Shown here: positions 44,053-53,239 of the stretch, one piece after another
Layout: every line of letters starts with the position of its first letter
Numbering within the stretch: position 1 is the stretch's first letter
NCBI GenBank assembly: GCA_002731275.1
Contig: PCBK01000132.1
Location: forward strand, 1 to 64,000
Length of the DNA stretch: 64,000 nt
Source of the DNA: Deltaproteobacteria bacterium
GTDB taxonomy: Bacteria; Myxococcota_C; UBA6777
Direction: 5' to 3'
The notes under the pieces: generated by a model
Databases searched by the model: none
The model's input: the letters and a program-made list of their open reading frames with translations, nothing else
What the model was told of the DNA's origin: nothing
Made by a program: the position numbers and the translations under genes

Positions 44053-45291
44053 CTAAGGCAGCGGGTGTTGTTGGAAGAATGTCCACATCGTTTCGCTTGC
44101 GTTGATGTCCTTGGTCGTTTTGCCTAACCCTGGCACAGGAAACCCACCTGGCCAAGTGTGACCACCACCTTGGGTTGTGCACAGGCGCACCTTTGTCCCG
44201 GCCTGACATCCACTGTACTCTTCACAAGTGGTGTCACCTTTTTTGAAGACTTGTTGGGGAGCGCTGTTGCACTTGTTGTGTGTGTAAAAGTGCTTGACGC
44301 TGTTTGGGACGGAGATCCAGCCGATAAGGGGGTAGCCATTATAGGGGACAATCGCGTCAGAGGTCCCGTGGAAGGCTATCACCGAGATCGGACGGACGGG
44401 TTTACAAGGGGACGACAACAACAATCCAGCGACGGGAGATACTGCTGCGATACGATCGGACAATTCGCAAGCGAGCCTGTACGCCATGTACGCACCATTT
44501 GACAGGCCTGCCGCAAACACTCGCTTTTTGTCAATACACAGCTTGCCTTCGATGTAGTCGAGCATTTTTCTCACAAAGTCTACATCTTTTGATTTGAGCA
44601 GACTACTCGCCGGAGAACAACACAGACCGCCATTCCAGCTATTACTTCGGCCTTCAGGGTGGACAGTGATGAATCCCTTTTTGTCTGCGACAGCGTTCAT
44701 GTCCGAGATAAATTGTTGCTGCCAAGCGTTGGAGTTGACGCCGTGGAAATTCAAGACAATGGGGGTTCTCTGTGTCGGCTTGTATGATTTGGGGATGTAC
44801 ACAGTGAACGTTCGTGTCACTCCATCATGTTTGATGGTCCAACTTTTCGATCCGCTTATCGCGGACAGAGCGTTGCAACTTCCTGTGGGAGGAGGCTCTG
44901 GTGGCAACTCGACTGTCGGTTCAGGAGTCACCGAATGGTCAGGTTGCTTGGGTGTGTCTGGGAGCGTCGGTTCGGGTCCTGCGTCTCTTACTGTGGGTTC
45001 TGGACCTGTCGGCTCAGGTCCCGTAGGCTCTGGGCCTGTGGGCTCTGGGCCTGTCGGCTCTGGCCCGATCGTCTTTTCGTTGGGTGGAGTGGTACGTTCT
45101 TGTGGTGTGATGATGCGTTCGTTTGTTGTGGATGATTCTGATGGGCGAGTGTATTCGAAGGAGGCTTCATAAGACGCCTGTCCATCTTTTTGGCTTTGGT
45201 TGGGGATAATCGTGCCGGTACATCCGGAAATGAGCACGATGAGGAGGGGTGATAGAAGGGTGGTGTATCTCTTTGTCATCTTGATTGCCAT
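44053..45291 (-). CDS. Lipoprotein esterase of the PHB depolymerase family (copy 1)
   Basis: 412 residues. Lipobox LISGC (Cys about 24), a linker with four tandem GPEPT units (about 85-105) that mark a recent short repeat, then an alpha/beta-hydrolase: LNFHGVNSN, nucleophile elbow AAGLSNGAYMA, Asp in HGTSDAIVPY, His in GGGHTWPGG. The GLCCSPAS stretch after the first strand is shared with the paralogue at 45335. Family members cleave polyhydroxybutyrate, feruloyl or acetyl esters; substrate open. No strong ribosome site at 45291. Confidence 0.88.
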   Translation of the reverse strand: MAIKMTKRYTTLLSPLLIVLISGCTGTIIPNQSQKDGQASYEASFEYTRPSESSTTNERIITPQERTTPPNEKTIGPEPTGPEPTGPEPTGPEPTGPEPTVRDAGPEPTLPDTPKQPDHSVTPEPTVELPPEPPPTGSCNALSAISGSKSWTIKHDGVTRTFTVYIPKSYKPTQRTPIVLNFHGVNSNAWQQQFISDMNAVADKKGFITVHPEGRSNSWNGGLCCSPASSLLKSKDVDFVRKMLDYIEGKLCIDKKRVFAAGLSNGAYMAYRLACELSDRIAAVSPVAGLLLSSPCKPVRPISVIAFHGTSDAIVPYNGYPLIGWISVPNSVKHFYTHNKCNSAPQQVFKKGDTTCEEYSGCQAGTKVRLCTTQGGGHTWPGGFPVPGLGKTTKDINASETMWTFFQQHPLP

Positions 45292-45334
45292 CTTGTTGAG
45301 GAATGTCTGTCAACATATGAGGGCAATCATAGCA

Positions 45335-46438
45335 TCAAAGTGGGTGTTTTTGAAAGAACTTCCACATTTCTTTCGTGGCGTCAATGTCCCTTGTCGTGAT
45401 TCCGAAGCCGGGAATTGGGAAGCCGCTGGGCCATGTGTGCCCCCCATTTTTTGTGGTACATAGGGTGACCGCTGTGTTGTCTTTACACCCATCGTACTGA
45501 TCACAGTGCGTGTCATCCTTCTCGAAGATCCTGTTTGCTGCTGTTTGGCATTCGTTGTGTTTCACAAAGTGATCAACACTCGATTGTACTGAGTTCCACC
45601 CGAGCAGTGGGTATCCTGCGTAGGGAACAATCGCATCACCTGTGCCGTGGAAAGCCATGACCGAGATGGGGCGCTTGGGTTTGCAGGAAGAGGCAACGAG
45701 AAGACCTGCGACTGGAGCGACCGCAGCGATACGATCGGACAATTCACACGCGAGCCTGTAAGTCATGTAGGCACCATTTGAGAGCCCCGTTGCGAAGATG
45801 CGTTTTTTGTCTACACACAACTTTTTTTCGACATAATCGAGCATTGCGCGTACAAAACCGACATCATTGACGAACATTGGGCTGCTCGCAGGGGAACAGC
45901 AAAGGCCACCATTCCAACTGTTTCCGACACCTTGGGGATGAATGGTGATAAATCCCTTCTCTTTTGCGAGGCTGTCCATGCCACTGATGATCTGTTGTTG
46001 CGCTGGGTTTGAGCCGATCCCGTGGAAGTTGAGCACGACAGGCATCGACTTGTTGGGTTTGTATTGTGGCGGGATGTAGACAGTGAATGGTCTCGGTGTG
46101 AGGTTGTGGTAGATCGACCAAAATTTCGTTCCAGTGATGGCATCAAGCCCTTCACAGTCGTTTGTTTCGTCGGGTGTGTCTTTGGGTTGTGGTTCTGGGG
46201 ATGGCTCGGGGGTCGGCTCTTCGGCGATGGGTTCATTGGCATCAGCCACGTTTTCTTCGGGTGTGGATGCGTCTTGATCGTCTTGCGTTGGTTGTTCCTG
46301 TGTGGAGGATTCTTTTTGCTGTTCGCCTTGAGCAGGGCTCTCTTTTGCCTGCTCTTGGGAGACGACTGGATTTGTACAGGCGATGGGTACGCTAAAGAGA
46401 AAGAAGAGACAAAGCATGAAAGATATGCGACCGGGCAC
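45335..46438 (-). CDS. Lipoprotein esterase of the PHB depolymerase family (copy 2)
   Basis: 367 residues when started at the GTG at 46438, which has TTGGAGA 6 bases upstream and gives a good signal peptide with lipobox VPIAC; the longer frame is not supported. Gln/Glu-rich linker, then the same hydrolase core as copy 1 (LNFHGIGSN, ATGLSNGAYMT, HGTGDAIVPY, GGHTWPSG). About 60-65 percent alike by eye in the catalytic half. The two genes lie in tandem on one strand with 43 bp between, so a local duplication with diverged linkers. Confidence 0.88.
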   Translation of the reverse strand: MPGRISFMLCLFFLFSVPIACTNPVVSQEQAKESPAQGEQQKESSTQEQPTQDDQDASTPEENVADANEPIAEEPTPEPSPEPQPKDTPDETNDCEGLDAITGTKFWSIYHNLTPRPFTVYIPPQYKPNKSMPVVLNFHGIGSNPAQQQIISGMDSLAKEKGFITIHPQGVGNSWNGGLCCSPASSPMFVNDVGFVRAMLDYVEKKLCVDKKRIFATGLSNGAYMTYRLACELSDRIAAVAPVAGLLVASSCKPKRPISVMAFHGTGDAIVPYAGYPLLGWNSVQSSVDHFVKHNECQTAANRIFEKDDTHCDQYDGCKDNTAVTLCTTKNGGHTWPSGFPIPGFGITTRDIDATKEMWKFFQKHPL

Positions 46439-46658
46439 TGATATTCTCCAATCAGCGTCGAAGGTGAGTGACGAAGTGTTGGTGTACACGATGAAAAGCA
46501 CTCGCACCCTTTCGGCTATGGTGGGCGTAAGAATGTGTATTGCAATGTAGATGTTTATGTCTTGCAATGAGTGTATTATAGGCAGTGTGAATGGATTGTC
46601 TAGAGCAGAGGGGCTGGGAAGTGTTATGGATGGTCAGGCCGTAAGGAGAAAAAATCCC

Positions 46659-47927
46659 TTAGCCTTTTTGTTTGAGGTTCAACTCACGCATAATGCGTTC
46701 AAATTCTCGTTGGAAGGTGTCTTGTGCGCTGCTGTCCTGAGTGGGATCATTTTTTCCCCACTTGTCGACACCGAACCAGACGTCTTCAGTCATGATCTCT
46801 TCGCCGTTTGCGAATTTGGCAGAGGAGCGCATGAGTTTTTCACCGCGTTCGTTGGTTTGGACATCGCGCTTGACGCTGATCTCAGTAATACCCAACTCTT
46901 CGAGTGTTTTCATCTCGCCGGCTTCGACTTTCGCGTCACCGTCATCGATCCACATCTCCAGACCTTTGAGCTCATCGCCGCTGATCTTGCCGTCGTTGTT
47001 GGCGTCGCGAAGTTTCAATTTGGCGATACCGTCGCGGTATTTTCCACCTTCGTCACCGAAGAGGCGTGTTCCGTCCATGTTTTCGGCAGCTTTTCCATCA
47101 GAGTTGTCGACGAGCATACCGTCTCCGTCGCCTGCCATCCACTCGATTTTATCCATTTTTCCGTCACCGTCGAGGTCGAAATCGACAGTGCGACCCATTT
47201 CGTACTTTCCGTTACGGTTTTCAGCGGTCGAACCACCTGTGACACCGATTTTTCCATCGCGGTTGAGGTCGAACGCGAGTGGGTCACCACTTCCGTCTCC
47301 ACCACCGTCTCCACCATCTCCACCGTCTCCACCGGAGAATCCACCGCCATCTCCACCGTCTCCTCCGCCGAATCGACGTCCGGGTCCACCGGGCTCTCTT
47401 GGGGAGCCAAACTCAGGTGTGAAAGTGGGGCGCTCTTTTTCTTCTGGGAACTCAGGCTCTTTACCTACTTCTTCTTCAACTTCGTTTTGGTTGACGATGG
47501 CTTCTTCAACGGTCTCTTGCATCTCGTTGAGAAATTTCATCATGTCAGCGAGCTGTGAAGCTGTCTCTGGATCCCCTGCTGTTTCAGGCAATGTGGGGGT
47601 GTTCTCTGGGCCACTTGGGAGTCTGTTAAGTTCTTCGGATGTTTCGGGAAGTGCTGGAGGCTCGAAACCTTCAGCGGACCCTGGGGGGTTGAGAGAGCCA
47701 TTGCTACGCAACTCATTGAGCATCTCTCTTGGAGAGACAACAGGCATGCCATTTTCTGTGGGGCTTGTCGGAGCTGCTTCAAAAGAGTTTTCGATACCTT
47801 TGAATCCTTCGAGGCGGTTGGTCAATTCTTCTTGTGAAGCGGACCAGTGCTCTTGACCTCTTGCGTTGGCTTGCTCCATCACATTGGCAAAGAATGTCGT
47901 GTGTTTCATGATTTGATTTGTTTTCAT
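46659..47927 (-). CDS. Calcium-binding protein with RTX-associated EF-hand-type domain
   Basis: 422 residues, very acidic. The C-terminal 200 residues match the domain seen at the end of many type I secreted toxins: DPLAFDLNRDGKIG, VDFDLDGDGKMDKIEW, LRDANNDGKISGDEL and ITEISV, each Asp loop of the DxDxDG type. Upstream is a Gly/Asp low-complexity run (GGDGGDGGG, about 180-215) and a Pro/Glu-rich first half. No signal peptide and no C-terminal type I secretion glycine repeat, so export route unclear. ATG at 47927. Confidence 0.8.
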   Translation of the reverse strand: MKTNQIMKHTTFFANVMEQANARGQEHWSASQEELTNRLEGFKGIENSFEAAPTSPTENGMPVVSPREMLNELRSNGSLNPPGSAEGFEPPALPETSEELNRLPSGPENTPTLPETAGDPETASQLADMMKFLNEMQETVEEAIVNQNEVEEEVGKEPEFPEEKERPTFTPEFGSPREPGGPGRRFGGGDGGDGGGFSGGDGGDGGDGGGDGSGDPLAFDLNRDGKIGVTGGSTAENRNGKYEMGRTVDFDLDGDGKMDKIEWMAGDGDGMLVDNSDGKAAENMDGTRLFGDEGGKYRDGIAKLKLRDANNDGKISGDELKGLEMWIDDGDAKVEAGEMKTLEELGITEISVKRDVQTNERGEKLMRSSAKFANGEEIMTEDVWFGVDKWGKNDPTQDSSAQDTFQREFERIMRELNLKQKG

Positions 47928-48175
47928 GACTCGTTCCTCTCAGTTTTATGTTTCGAAAAGTGATATATTTTTTACACTCGCAGTGGAGTGTTTTTTGAAT
48001 CATTTGGTGATCTCTGTCACACTGATAGTATCGGCATCACCGCAAAAGGGTTGCTTACTTTTCTCAGATGGTTTGTAAGTTCTTTTGTTGGTTGTACTTT
48101 TTGTCGAAAAAGAGTGTTGTTTTGCTCGCTTTTGAGGCCTTTTTTCACCAGCGCGAATGCAAAGGGATGATCGTC

Positions 48176-49816
48176 ATGGATACATTTGAGGAAAAAAAAC
48201 AATTTATCTTCGATAAGATCGAGGAGTTAGCGGTGTTGCATCCTATGGATTACCATCGCTCGATGCGTGCGAGAAGCGGGGGGAGTACGCGTTGGCTCAT
48301 CGATCTGCGCAGGTTGTTTCTCCGCTCCGACACACTCGATTGTATCACCGATGTCTTCTGGGATATTCATGAAGAGAAAATGCCCTTTCAAGTCGGAGGA
48401 CTCGAAGTGGGGGCGATCCCTCTTGTGACCGCGATCGTGATGAAAGCCGCACAGCGTGGGATCAATGTAAACAGCTTTCTCGTGCGAAAAGAGCGCAAAA
48501 CGTCCGGACTGTGTAACCAAATCGAAGGTCTGCTCAATGAACATCCCATTCTCGTCGTCGATGATCTGATCCACAGTGGCTCCTCTGTTGAGCGCGTCCG
48601 TTTGGCACTTGAGCAAGAGGAGCGAAAGATCACCGAGGCGTTCTTTTTGATCGACTATCAAGTCCAAAGAGCCCGAGAGTGGTCTGAGACTCACAATATT
48701 CCATATCGCTCTCTGTTTGGGCTCGATGAGTTCTCGCTCGTGTTGTCTGCGACGGATCGCAAGACATGGCCCCAACCCAACCTCGAATGTCTCTGGTACT
48801 ACCAGGCCAAAGACCCTAACTATGTCTTTAACTTTCCGAACTCTGCGCCTGTTTGCGATCAAGACCATGTCTACTTTGGCAGCGACGATCACTTTGTCGC
48901 GCTCAACAGAAAGAACGGATACACCTCTTGGGAGTACAAAACGGGTCGGATGAAGAAGGGGATCTTTTCCAGCCCACTTCTCCACAATGGTCGCGTGTAT
49001 TTTGGTGCGTACGATGGAAATGTATACTGCTTACAAGCCAAAACTGGAAAACTCGTCTGGCGTCACACAGAGTCCGATTTTATCGGCTCATCGCCTGCTT
49101 ACTCAGCCAAGCATAACATGATTTACATCGGCGCTGAGTACCAAAACCCATTACACAGAGGCGCGCTGCTCGCCCTTGATGCGGACACCGGGAAGCAACA
49201 TTGGTGGAAGCCTGTGAAGGAGTTCTTGCACGCAACACCATTGTATATAGATGAACACGATATGGTTGTGTGTGGAACCAATGAAGGATATGTGATGGCG
49301 TTGAACGCCAAAACAGGGAAGGGTTTGTGGTCTTACCAAACAGAGGGTTCGGTCAAGCACGGTATCGCTTTCGACAAAGAGCGCGGGCGGGTGTATTTTG
49401 GCTCTTTTGATGGCTCTATCTATGGTCTCGATGTCAAAGACGGCAAAGAAGTGTTCAAGCTCCAAACCCGAAACATCGTCTATGCGACGCCGTTAATCGT
49501 CGATCACCTTCTGTATTGTCCTTCTACGGAGAAAAGACTTTACGTGATCAACCTCGACACCTGTGAGATCCACTACAAGTACGATGCACGATCAAAGATG
49601 TATTCATCCCCTGATCTTCTCGATGGTGTTGTCTATTGGGGTTGTAATGATGGTACTCTTGTCGGGGTCGAGCCGATGACGCAGGATATCAAGTATTGGA
49701 CGAGGGTTGCCGAGCGGCTTTTGAGTAAGCCCACTATGGACGAAGACGGTACGATCTTTATCAACGGGGCTGGTGGGACATTGTACGCCTTCAAGCGGCT
49801 TGAAGCCAAGGAGTAG
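48176..49816 (+). CDS. PyrE-like phosphoribosyltransferase fused to a PQQ-type beta-propeller
   Basis: 546 residues from the ATG at 48176 (AAGGGA 8 bases upstream; the ATG at 48167 is too close). The first 220 residues are orotate-phosphoribosyltransferase-like: SGGSTRWLIDLRR, FLVRKERKTSG and the PRPP loop ILVVDDLIHSGSS (about 125-137). From about 225 to the end are at least seven PQQ/quinoprotein-type blades (VYFGAYDGNVYCLQAKTGKLVW and similar). No signal peptide. A propeller normally faces the periplasm when it binds PQQ, so a cytoplasmic, cofactor-free binding or assembly role is more likely. Standalone gene. Confidence 0.85.
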   Translation: MDTFEEKKQFIFDKIEELAVLHPMDYHRSMRARSGGSTRWLIDLRRLFLRSDTLDCITDVFWDIHEEKMPFQVGGLEVGAIPLVTAIVMKAAQRGINVNSFLVRKERKTSGLCNQIEGLLNEHPILVVDDLIHSGSSVERVRLALEQEERKITEAFFLIDYQVQRAREWSETHNIPYRSLFGLDEFSLVLSATDRKTWPQPNLECLWYYQAKDPNYVFNFPNSAPVCDQDHVYFGSDDHFVALNRKNGYTSWEYKTGRMKKGIFSSPLLHNGRVYFGAYDGNVYCLQAKTGKLVWRHTESDFIGSSPAYSAKHNMIYIGAEYQNPLHRGALLALDADTGKQHWWKPVKEFLHATPLYIDEHDMVVCGTNEGYVMALNAKTGKGLWSYQTEGSVKHGIAFDKERGRVYFGSFDGSIYGLDVKDGKEVFKLQTRNIVYATPLIVDHLLYCPSTEKRLYVINLDTCEIHYKYDARSKMYSSPDLLDGVVYWGCNDGTLVGVEPMTQDIKYWTRVAERLLSKPTMDEDGTIFINGAGGTLYAFKRLEAKE

Positions 49817-49830
49817 GTCGTTGAAGTCTC

Positions 49831-51291
49831 TTAGAGCTCAAGGACTGTGATGGAGGGTTTGTTTTGGCTTGGATCGGGGTTGAATCCCTTGACGAGGAGG
49901 ATGGATTGGCCTTCATTGGCAAATTCCAATCTCTTGGTCAGATGTCTCGCGAGTTTATCGAGCTGATATAGATCTGCTTCTTCGAAGTAGATTGGTGTCA
50001 CACCCCACATCAGTGAGAGTTTTCTGCAGGTGTGGATATTTGAGGAGAACGCGACGAGTGGTGCTGCCGGTCTCGAAGCGCTTAGTACTCTGGCTGTTGT
50101 GCCTGTTGTGGAGGGGACGAGTATCGCGCGGACCTGAAGATCTCTGGACAGCATCGCGGTCGCGTTGGCGATCGCGTCACGCAGGGGATTGCTCAGTGTG
50201 ATCGAGGCGGGGGCTTGTGTTGCGAGTGAACCAAAGTAGGCCTTGTTCCAGATGTGGCCTTCGGCTTGCTTTGCGACGCGGCTCATCAACTGGACAGCTT
50301 TGATGGGGTGTTTCCCGATCGCGGTCTCACCTGAAAGCATGATCGCGTCGACACCACTTCGGACTGCATGGGATATGTCGGCGACTTCGGCGCGTGTTGG
50401 TGTTGGGTTCTCAATCATCGTCTCGAGCATTTGGGTGGCGACGATGACAGGGCGGTTTCGTGAGCGTGCGTAGTTGACGAGCTCGTCTTGGATGAGTGGG
50501 ACTTGTTCGACTGGAAGCTCCACACCAAGGTCACCACGTGCGACCATCAGTACATCAGCCTTATCAACAATACCCTCAATTCTTTCAACCGCTTCCGGCT
50601 TCTCTATCTTGGCGATGATTCCCGTTCTCTTGCGCTTTTTCTTGATCAAATCACGAAGTTCGTCGAGGTCTTGGGGTTTTCGGACAAAGGAGAGGGCGAG
50701 GTACTCGACACCTAGATCCAGCGCAAAGACTGCGTCTTCAAAATCTTTCTCTGTCATGGATGGAGCGGAGATCTCGACTCCTGGGAGGTTGATACCTTTG
50801 CGGCTACCCAGCTCACCTCCGTGGACGACGACACATTCGACCTCTGTTCCATCGATAGATTCAACAGTCAGCTCCATCGTCCCGTCGGCGAGTAGGACGC
50901 GATCTCCGGGGCTCAGGTCGTCCGCGATTTGTTCATATTGGGAGGGGATCAGTCCATCTTCGCCTTCAACGTCTCTTGTCGTGATGGTGACTTGTTGACC
51001 TGGTGTGAGAGTGATGGGGCCATCTTTGAATTGTCCGGTTCTGATCTTGGGACCACATAGATCCGCGATGATACCGACTGATGTATTGAGCCTGTCGGAG
51101 GCTTCACGGATGTATGTATGTGCCTGAATATATCCGTCGTAATCACCATGAGACATGTTGAGACGAAACAAGTTGACACCAGCTTCGATCAACTGCTGAA
51201 TACGCTCCGATGCAAAAGTTGCTGGCCCCAATGTGGCGATGATCTTGGTACGTTTCGTTTTGAGAAGTTGAAACGTTGTATCTACTGTCAT
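49831..51291 (-). CDS. pyk: Pyruvate kinase
   Basis: 486 residues from the ATG at 51291 (AGGAAGAG upstream; a longer frame to 51360 is not supported). Conserved sites: LRNMSHG-type FRLNMSHG, GPKIRTG, IAKIEKPEA, ARGDLGVELP, the Glu/Thr ATCHL-like VIVATQML and the SGETAIGKHP. Catalyses PEP plus ADP to pyruvate plus ATP. Convergent with the PRTase-propeller gene. Confidence 0.96.
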   Translation of the reverse strand: MTVDTTFQLLKTKRTKIIATLGPATFASERIQQLIEAGVNLFRLNMSHGDYDGYIQAHTYIREASDRLNTSVGIIADLCGPKIRTGQFKDGPITLTPGQQVTITTRDVEGEDGLIPSQYEQIADDLSPGDRVLLADGTMELTVESIDGTEVECVVVHGGELGSRKGINLPGVEISAPSMTEKDFEDAVFALDLGVEYLALSFVRKPQDLDELRDLIKKKRKRTGIIAKIEKPEAVERIEGIVDKADVLMVARGDLGVELPVEQVPLIQDELVNYARSRNRPVIVATQMLETMIENPTPTRAEVADISHAVRSGVDAIMLSGETAIGKHPIKAVQLMSRVAKQAEGHIWNKAYFGSLATQAPASITLSNPLRDAIANATAMLSRDLQVRAILVPSTTGTTARVLSASRPAAPLVAFSSNIHTCRKLSLMWGVTPIYFEEADLYQLDKLARHLTKRLEFANEGQSILLVKGFNPDPSQNKPSITVLEL

Positions 51292-51447
51292 GTCTCTTCC
51301 TGCCTTGTTCGTTGTCCTGTTTGCGAGTCCTGTTCTGATCAATTTTTGACGGGAAGTCAATCAAAAAAGTTCCCTGTCGCAAAAAGGTAACAAAAAGACA
51401 ATAGCAATCGAAGGAGTTTCTTTTTTTGTGGGGCTTGGTTCGCGGGA

Positions 51448-52434
51448 TTATGTCAGGGGAATACCGAAGAGGAAGCCACAAAGAATGGCGCAGAGGCTGA
51501 CGCTCATTGGGATCGTAAAGTTGTCGTCAATGCGTTGGCTGTACATTTCAGCGAGTGAGCCTGCAAAAGACGGGATAAATGCGAGGAGCAGCATGTGAGG
51601 CAGGGCGATGTGTGGTGCGTAGATCCACATCACGAGCATGGAGGCGGCAGCGCCTGCGAAGATAAAGGCCAGCATACCTTCGAGGGTGCGTCCAGCGTTG
51701 ATCTTGATCTTCCCAAACTTTCGACCAATCAGCGCGGCGAAGGGATCACCTACAGCGAGGACAATGACCGCGAGCGCGGAGGCCATTCTTGGTGAAAAGA
51801 TGGTCAATAAAAGCAAGGCTGTTGCGTACCACGTCGCAGAGTTGACTCTGTAGTGCTCGTGGGGGTGAGCGATGGGACCAAAGACCTTCATCAGAGTCTT
51901 GTGGATAAATTCACTGTGGCGTCTGGTTGCTTCCATCGTCCAGGCCCAAGCTGTCACACCGATCATGACCCAAAATTGAGTCGCTGGTGCGAGGAGGTGC
52001 TGTAAAATCATCAGGACCATGATCCCCGAGGAGACGTGGAAGAGGTTGCGCTTGTAGTTTGTGGGACGAAGGCTTGGCAGGTGTATGTCCTGCATACGTA
52101 AATTTGCCGCGAGGGATTCGTAGACAGGGACGAGTTTTTTGCGAAATGCACGCCACTCTTGTTTGAGCGCATCGGATGAGATGCCCTCAAGTGATGGGGC
52201 TGATGTCATCAGCTGTCGTAAATGTTCAAGGCGCTCTTTTAATGTTTGCGACCAGTCCGAGGTCGATTCAGTGTCGAGTTCCTGAAGTGTTTTGATCAGC
52301 TTCTCTTTGAGCAGACGCAGCCTGTCTCGAATCTGGTCGGCGTCTTGTGACCAACCCGAGGTTTCGAGGCGTTTGATCAACGCATAGAGCTCTTCTGCGA
52401 TGAATTGACTATCTGTACAGACGGCTTGTACCAT
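51448..52434 (-). CDS. Polyprenol/dolichol kinase-like membrane protein
   Basis: 328 residues. The C-terminal 200 residues have about seven membrane helices and the family signature VGDPFAALIGRKFG followed by GRTLEG (dolichol kinase/SEC59, phytol kinase and CTP-dependent diacylglycerol kinase branch). The N-terminal 120 residues are soluble and coiled-coil-like, an extension not standard in the family. It would phosphorylate a polyisoprenoid or diacylglycerol with CTP. ATG at 52434. Confidence 0.85.
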   Translation of the reverse strand: MVQAVCTDSQFIAEELYALIKRLETSGWSQDADQIRDRLRLLKEKLIKTLQELDTESTSDWSQTLKERLEHLRQLMTSAPSLEGISSDALKQEWRAFRKKLVPVYESLAANLRMQDIHLPSLRPTNYKRNLFHVSSGIMVLMILQHLLAPATQFWVMIGVTAWAWTMEATRRHSEFIHKTLMKVFGPIAHPHEHYRVNSATWYATALLLLTIFSPRMASALAVIVLAVGDPFAALIGRKFGKIKINAGRTLEGMLAFIFAGAAASMLVMWIYAPHIALPHMLLLAFIPSFAGSLAEMYSQRIDDNFTIPMSVSLCAILCGFLFGIPLT

Positions 52435-52541
52435 GAGTCTTCTTCCTATCTTGTTTCGTCCTACTTATAGCGTGGTGTTTTTGTCCCCACACCCACCAAG
52501 AAAGGGTACCAAACTCCCACCACACCATCAAGTCTACTTTG

Positions 52542-53162
52542 TCATAATTTTGTCATAGTGTACCAGATAAAGTATCCACCGATCCCACAGAGTAAGATAC
52601 CAAACATTCGATTTATCCAATGATATACCTCTGTTTTGATGAAGGGTCTGACTTGTTTCGCGAGAAAGGCTTTGATGACGTCTGTCGTGAAAATCACGAA
52701 GATACTGCCCGCAAAAAAGACTGTCACTTTCAGAGGTGTGGCACCGTACTGGTTGTCGAGCAAGCCTATCGCCATAATCCAGTACACAAACACAAAGGGG
52801 TTGACGAAGTTGACCAAAAATCCCTTTGTAAACCAACCCATAAACTCCTTTGTTTGTATGCCTTCATCGCTCGCTTTGGGGGGACTGTTGTTGAGCAGTG
52901 TCGCCAACCCAAATACAATGAGCAACACACCCCCAATCCACCCAAAGTAAAACTGGCTACTTGGGTGTTTTAACACCTGCGATAATCCGATGTAGCAAAG
53001 AAAAATGCACAATATATCGCTTACTGCGATGCCGAGCGCGGCGGCAAAGCCTGCGAGAAACCCATGTCGTAATGCGCCCTGCAGGATCGTCAAAAGGACC
53101 GGACCCATCAAGAAAACAGCCGGAACTCCTAGCAACATTCCTCTGAAGAATAATTCAAACAC
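52542..53162 (-). CDS. LysE/RhtB-family exporter
   Basis: 206 residues from the GTG at 53162, which has GAAGGAG 5 bases upstream; the longer frame to 53213 reads into the repeat border. Six membrane helices with the family features PVLLTILQGALRHGFLAG near the start and FVNPFVFVYWI after the acidic loop. LysE proteins export amino acids such as lysine, arginine, homoserine or threonine; substrate not predictable. Confidence 0.88.
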   Translation of the reverse strand: MFELFFRGMLLGVPAVFLMGPVLLTILQGALRHGFLAGFAAALGIAVSDILCIFLCYIGLSQVLKHPSSQFYFGWIGGVLLIVFGLATLLNNSPPKASDEGIQTKEFMGWFTKGFLVNFVNPFVFVYWIMAIGLLDNQYGATPLKVTVFFAGSIFVIFTTDVIKAFLAKQVRPFIKTEVYHWINRMFGILLCGIGGYFIWYTMTKL

Positions 53163-53239
53163 GCAGTCTCCTTCGTACGCTCTCGAAAGCATTGGTATAG
53201 GGGAGTTGTCCACTATACCAATGCTTGGTATGGGGTCAA

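Noticed and set aside
46551-47856. Plus-strand frames of 335 and 371 codons opposite the calcium-binding protein
   Set aside because: Antisense of Gly/Asp/Glu-rich codons gives Pro/Ser/Val runs; no start site or family.
48068-48175. N-terminal hydrophobic extension of the PRTase-propeller protein
   Set aside because: The ATG at 48176 has a ribosome site and gives the normal PRTase start; the extension would be an odd Cys/Phe-rich leader.
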